Made by a program: the position numbers and the translations under genes. Below the pieces are notes generated by a model that saw only the letters and a list, made by a program, of their open reading frames with translations, did no database searches and was not told where the DNA came from. From Pseudothioglobus sp905182815 (GTDB lineage Bacteria > Pseudomonadota > Gammaproteobacteria > PS1 > Pseudothioglobaceae), in contig NZ_CP159805.1 in assembly GCF_048087625.1 (NCBI RefSeq), forward strand, positions 248,001 to 312,000: a stretch of 64,000 nt of DNA, written 5' to 3'. Shown here in pieces: positions 63,538-64,000 of the stretch. Every line of letters begins with the position of its first letter. Within the stretch, counting starts at the first letter, position 1.

Positions 63538-64000
63538 GTGAAAATAACAATAGTAGGAATTGGATATGTGGGACTCTCAAATGCTGTTCTTTTAGCTCAA
63601 CACAATGAAGTAATAGCTCTTGATATAATTCCAGAAAAAGTAAAGATGCTTCAAAATAAAATATCTCCAATAGAAGATAAAAAAATTAGTGAATATTTAA
63701 AGAAAGATGACTTAAACTTCTCAGCTACTTTAGATAAGCAAGTAGCGTATAAAAATGCAGATTTTGTTATCATCTCAACTTCTACGAACTATAATCCAGC
63801 AACAAACCATTTTGATACAGAATCAATAGAATCTGCTCTAACAGATATTCTAGCGATAAATCTAAATACAACTATAATCATAAAGTCCACTGTGCCAGTT
63901 GGATATACTAAAGCTGTAAGAAAAAAATTCAATGCAGATAATATAATATTTTCCCCAGAATTCCTAAGAGAGGGTCGCGCCTTACATGACAATTTATATC
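63538..64000 (+). CDS. UDP-glucose/GDP-mannose dehydrogenase family protein (partial, cut by window end)
   Basis: NAD-dependent nucleotide-sugar 6-dehydrogenase, likely making a UDP-uronic acid. Start is GTG at 63538 with AAAGGAAA upstream. Seen: Rossmann motif VGIGYVGLSNAVLLA, LDIIPEKVKMLQ, ISTSTNYNP, KSTVPVGYT and FSPEFLREGRAL; the catalytic Cys would lie beyond the window. 154 codons are present. The start resembles E. coli Ugd. Confidence 0.9.
   Translation, partial: MKITIVGIGYVGLSNAVLLAQHNEVIALDIIPEKVKMLQNKISPIEDKKISEYLKKDDLNFSATLDKQVAYKNADFVIISTSTNYNPATNHFDTESIESALTDILAINLNTTIIIKSTVPVGYTKAVRKKFNADNIIFSPEFLREGRALHDNLY

Overview
The window is a dense, AT-rich bacterial chromosome segment: about 69 protein genes, one tRNA, short gaps and many overlapping starts and stops. 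The gene set (LPS export and lipid A enzymes, ubiquinone pathway, CmoA/TadA/TcdA tRNA modification, ClpS/ClpA, SurE, GlnS, DsbA) is that of a gammaproteobacterium. The low GC, compact layout and a polyamine-type ABC importer with a very long permease loop resemble free-living marine lineages such as the SUP05/Thioglobus group. That placement is an inference from gene content only.

Layout. 1-6.5 kb (+): dsbA, thiD, hisC, a Nif3-type protein, an aldo/keto reductase, asd, hisB, hisH. 6.5-13.6 kb (-): DUF1841, nth, sbcB, csp, deaD, a thioredoxin-fold protein, tcdA, TatD. 13.7-16.3 kb (+): an EptA-like phosphoethanolamine transferase and rplM-rpsI. 16.3-24.7 kb (-): Bax-like, MsbA-like exporter, gpsA, rhodanese, pabA/trpG, cmoA, ubiC, recG, ridA. 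24.7-32.4 kb (-): an MFS carrier, a PotABCD-type importer with an internal terminator, and an NCS2 permease. 32.6 kb: tRNA-Leu(TAA). 32.7-38.5 kb: lipase-like hydrolase, zinc-ribbon protein, yciB, an RNB-family ribonuclease, lpxH, ppiB, rplU-rpmA. 38.5-42.7 kb: fabD-fabG, a Wzz-like protein with DNA tandem repeats, tadA, a LysE-type exporter. 42.8-43.5 kb: a small apparent insertion next to the 3' end of guaA. 43.5-52.4 kb: guaA, lptG, clpS, a BBOX-like dioxygenase, clpA, surE, glnS. 52.5-64 kb: surface polysaccharide genes (O-antigen ligase, FkbM-like, glycosyltransferases, methyltransferase, rfbB, aminotransferase, rfbC, rfbA) and the start of a nucleotide-sugar dehydrogenase.

Most of the window is housekeeping. 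The stretches that stand out are: (i) 42776-43532, bounded by two copies of the guaA 3' end (the final Ile-Glu-Trp-Glu-stop), holding a small HdeA-like secreted protein and at least six same-strand copies of a GTGTGTAAG-type motif but no integrase, which looks like a decayed or minimal guaA-targeted integrative element; (ii) two sets of in-frame DNA tandem repeats (87 bp and 81 bp) in the Wzz-like chain-length regulator; (iii) a sugar-nucleotide cluster with a DegT-type aminotransferase and no RfbD, suggesting an amino sugar; (iv) a 2-oxoglutarate dioxygenase between clpS and clpA that lacks the usual N-terminal zinc cysteines.
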